Part shown: piece by piece, positions 63,361 through 64,000 of the stretch | Position numbering within the stretch: position 1 is the first letter of the stretch | Layout: each line of letters opens with the position of its first letter | DNA from: CAKVON01 sp902475665 | Lineage (GTDB): Bacteria; Actinomycetota; Coriobacteriia; Coriobacteriales; Atopobiaceae | DNA: 64,000 nt | NCBI GenBank assembly: GCA_036321795.1 | Contig: JAWQCY010000004.1 | Location: 156,746-220,745 of the forward strand | Direction of reading: 5' to 3' | Position numbers and translations under genes: made by a program | Notes under the pieces: model-generated | Seen by the model: only the letters and a program-made list of their open reading frames with translations | Databases searched by the model: none | Told to the model about the DNA's origin: nothing

Positions 63361-64000
63361 TGGCCGTCACCGCCCTGATGTGCCTGTCGAGGTCGCGCTC
63401 GAGCGTGACCGGGGTGTAGCGCCGGATGATCTCCGGCAGGTTGCGGTCGAGCCACGCGACGACCTCGCGGCCGTCGCCGCTCCCGACGTCGATGCCCTCT
63501 CCGATGCCGCGCAGGACGCTCGGCCTGAGGGGCACGACCGCCTCGTCGCCGGCCTCGCCGACGCCGATGACGCTCGGCGACGAGAAGACGCCGCCCGACC
63601 CGTACCAGCTGACCGACACGCTGGGCACGGAGCCGCTCTTCGCGTCGAACTTGCCGGACATCGAGAAATGCGGCAGCGCGCCGACCTCGATGCGCGGCAG
63701 GGTCAGCCTGCACGCCGCGACCGAGGCGCTCATCTGCCTGCAGGCGCCCATGACGGCGCCCCTGGCCGACGAGGCCGCGGCCTTGGCGGAGCGGGCGAAC
63801 GCCGCGAACGTCGACGCGGACCTCGCGCCGAGGGCGGCGACGGCGGCGCCGGACGACGCCATCGACGAGGCGAGGGCGGACCCGGCCCGCGCGGCCGAGG
63901 CGGCCAGCAGCGCCGCCGCGGCGCCCGCGCGGGCGAGGCCGGCGGCGGCCTCGTCGAACGCGGCGCGCAGCTGCGCCATGTCATTGCCGTCGGCAACCTC
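63353..64000 (-). CDS. Phage tail tape measure protein, C-terminal part (5' end beyond window)
   Basis: The frame is open from the right edge (216 codons visible) to the stop at 63353. The Ala/Ser-rich helical stretch (ARAGAAAALLAASAARAGSA and on) is typical of tape measures. The C-terminal SSPSVIGVGEAGDEAVVPL is the hallmark G-EAGxEAVVPL motif found near the ends of many siphovirus tape measure proteins. It sets tail length and is ejected with DNA. The final codons overlap the Dit-like start by 8 bases. Confidence 0.85.
   Translation of the reverse strand, partial: EVADGNDMAQLRAAFDEAAAGLARAGAAAALLAASAARAGSALASSMASSGAAVAALGARSASTFAAFARSAKAAASSARGAVMGACRQMSASVAACRLTLPRIEVGALPHFSMSGKFDAKSGSVPSVSVSWYGSGGVFSSPSVIGVGEAGDEAVVPLRPSVLRGIGEGIDVGSGDGREVVAWLDRNLPEIIRRYTPVTLERDLDRHIRAVTANA

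Larger units (their letters stand above)
58104..64000 (-). mobile_element. Late region of a siphovirus-like prophage (tail to lysis), incomplete at right edge
   Basis: Ten consecutive minus-strand genes in canonical late order: tape measure, distal tail, tail-associated protein, fibre/baseplate proteins, two paralogous small proteins, a small membrane protein, holin-like protein, a 37-residue protein and amidase endolysin. Spacing is 0-13 bases with overlapping stop/start codons. The dispersed GAGAAG nonamers present every ~1.4 kb elsewhere are absent. Integrase, head genes and the right end lie outside the window. The left end is undefined within 57.4-58.1 kb. Confidence 0.88.

Noticed and set aside
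1..64000. Insertion sequences or a CRISPR-Cas or toxin-antitoxin system
   Set aside because: No transposase, cas gene, spacer array or recognisable toxin-antitoxin pair was seen in any frame.

Overview
The window is GC-rich (roughly two thirds G+C by eye) and densely coding, with short gaps and many 1- or 4-base stop/start overlaps. The gene set points to an anaerobic, fermentative, host-associated actinomycete. It includes pyruvate formate-lyase with an FNR-like regulator, a choloylglycine (bile salt) hydrolase-family enzyme, a ribosomal-protection-type GTPase, ferritin, a eukaryotic-type NADP isocitrate dehydrogenase and a DUF3825 protein. Class Coriobacteriia (Olsenella/Atopobiaceae or Collinsella-like) fits best. 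That placement is an inference from gene content; no rRNA or tRNA gene is visible to settle it.

Layout. 1-8.5 kb: AzlC permease (runs off the left edge), a PARG-like macrodomain protein, LOG-type protein, DNA-deoxyinosine glycosylase-like protein, ornithine cyclodeaminase family, VanZ-RDD membrane protein, AEC transporter and a cell-wall polysaccharide deacetylase. 8.8-18.2 kb: DEAD-box RNA helicase, a 665-base non-coding stretch of nested palindromes, a heterodimeric ABC exporter, ferritin, a radical SAM protein and a LysR-larE pair. 18.3-25.3 kb: MarR-DegV operon, an exonuclease-like protein, an ACT protein with phenylacetate-CoA ligase, and a large DUF3825 protein. 25.4-32.6 kb: icd, a YdcF-like protein, the pantothenate set panB-panC-DUF2520-panD, an esterase and an acetyltransferase. 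32.6-36.3 kb: dCMP deaminase and the vitamin B6 locus (MocR-type regulator diverging from pdxS-pdxT). 36.4-43.2 kb: a winged-helix protein with an RGG tail, an aminotransferase fused to an N-terminal HTH, HAD phosphatase, bile salt hydrolase family, a transglutaminase-like lipoprotein and a degenerate peptide deformylase. 43.3-57.4 kb: alcohol and aldehyde dehydrogenase operon, a TetM-like GTPase, a COG0523 GTPase, FNR-like regulator, pflA-pflB, LysR, amidohydrolase and amino-acid permease. 58.1-64.0 kb: the late end (tape measure to endolysin) of a siphovirus-type prophage that continues past the right edge.

Regulation. An FNR-type site and a well-placed -10 lie between the FNR-like gene and pflA. 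A GTTGA-N4-TCAAC palindrome is shared by the marR-degV promoter region and the alcohol dehydrogenase promoter. A 26-base perfect palindrome lies upstream of the HTH-aminotransferase fusion. A 13-base inverted repeat lies between the bile salt hydrolase and lipoprotein genes.

Most unusual signal. The nonamers GAGAAGTGC and GAGAAGGAC each occur 21 times by my hand count (both strands) between 1.7 and 55.8 kb, in genes and between genes. Often the longer form TGCCGAGAAG is present. None was seen in the prophage. This looks like a genome-wide signal word (uptake, recombination or segregation signal, or a mobile micro-repeat). In coding regions it repeatedly inserts the peptide xAEKD into linkers of unrelated proteins.
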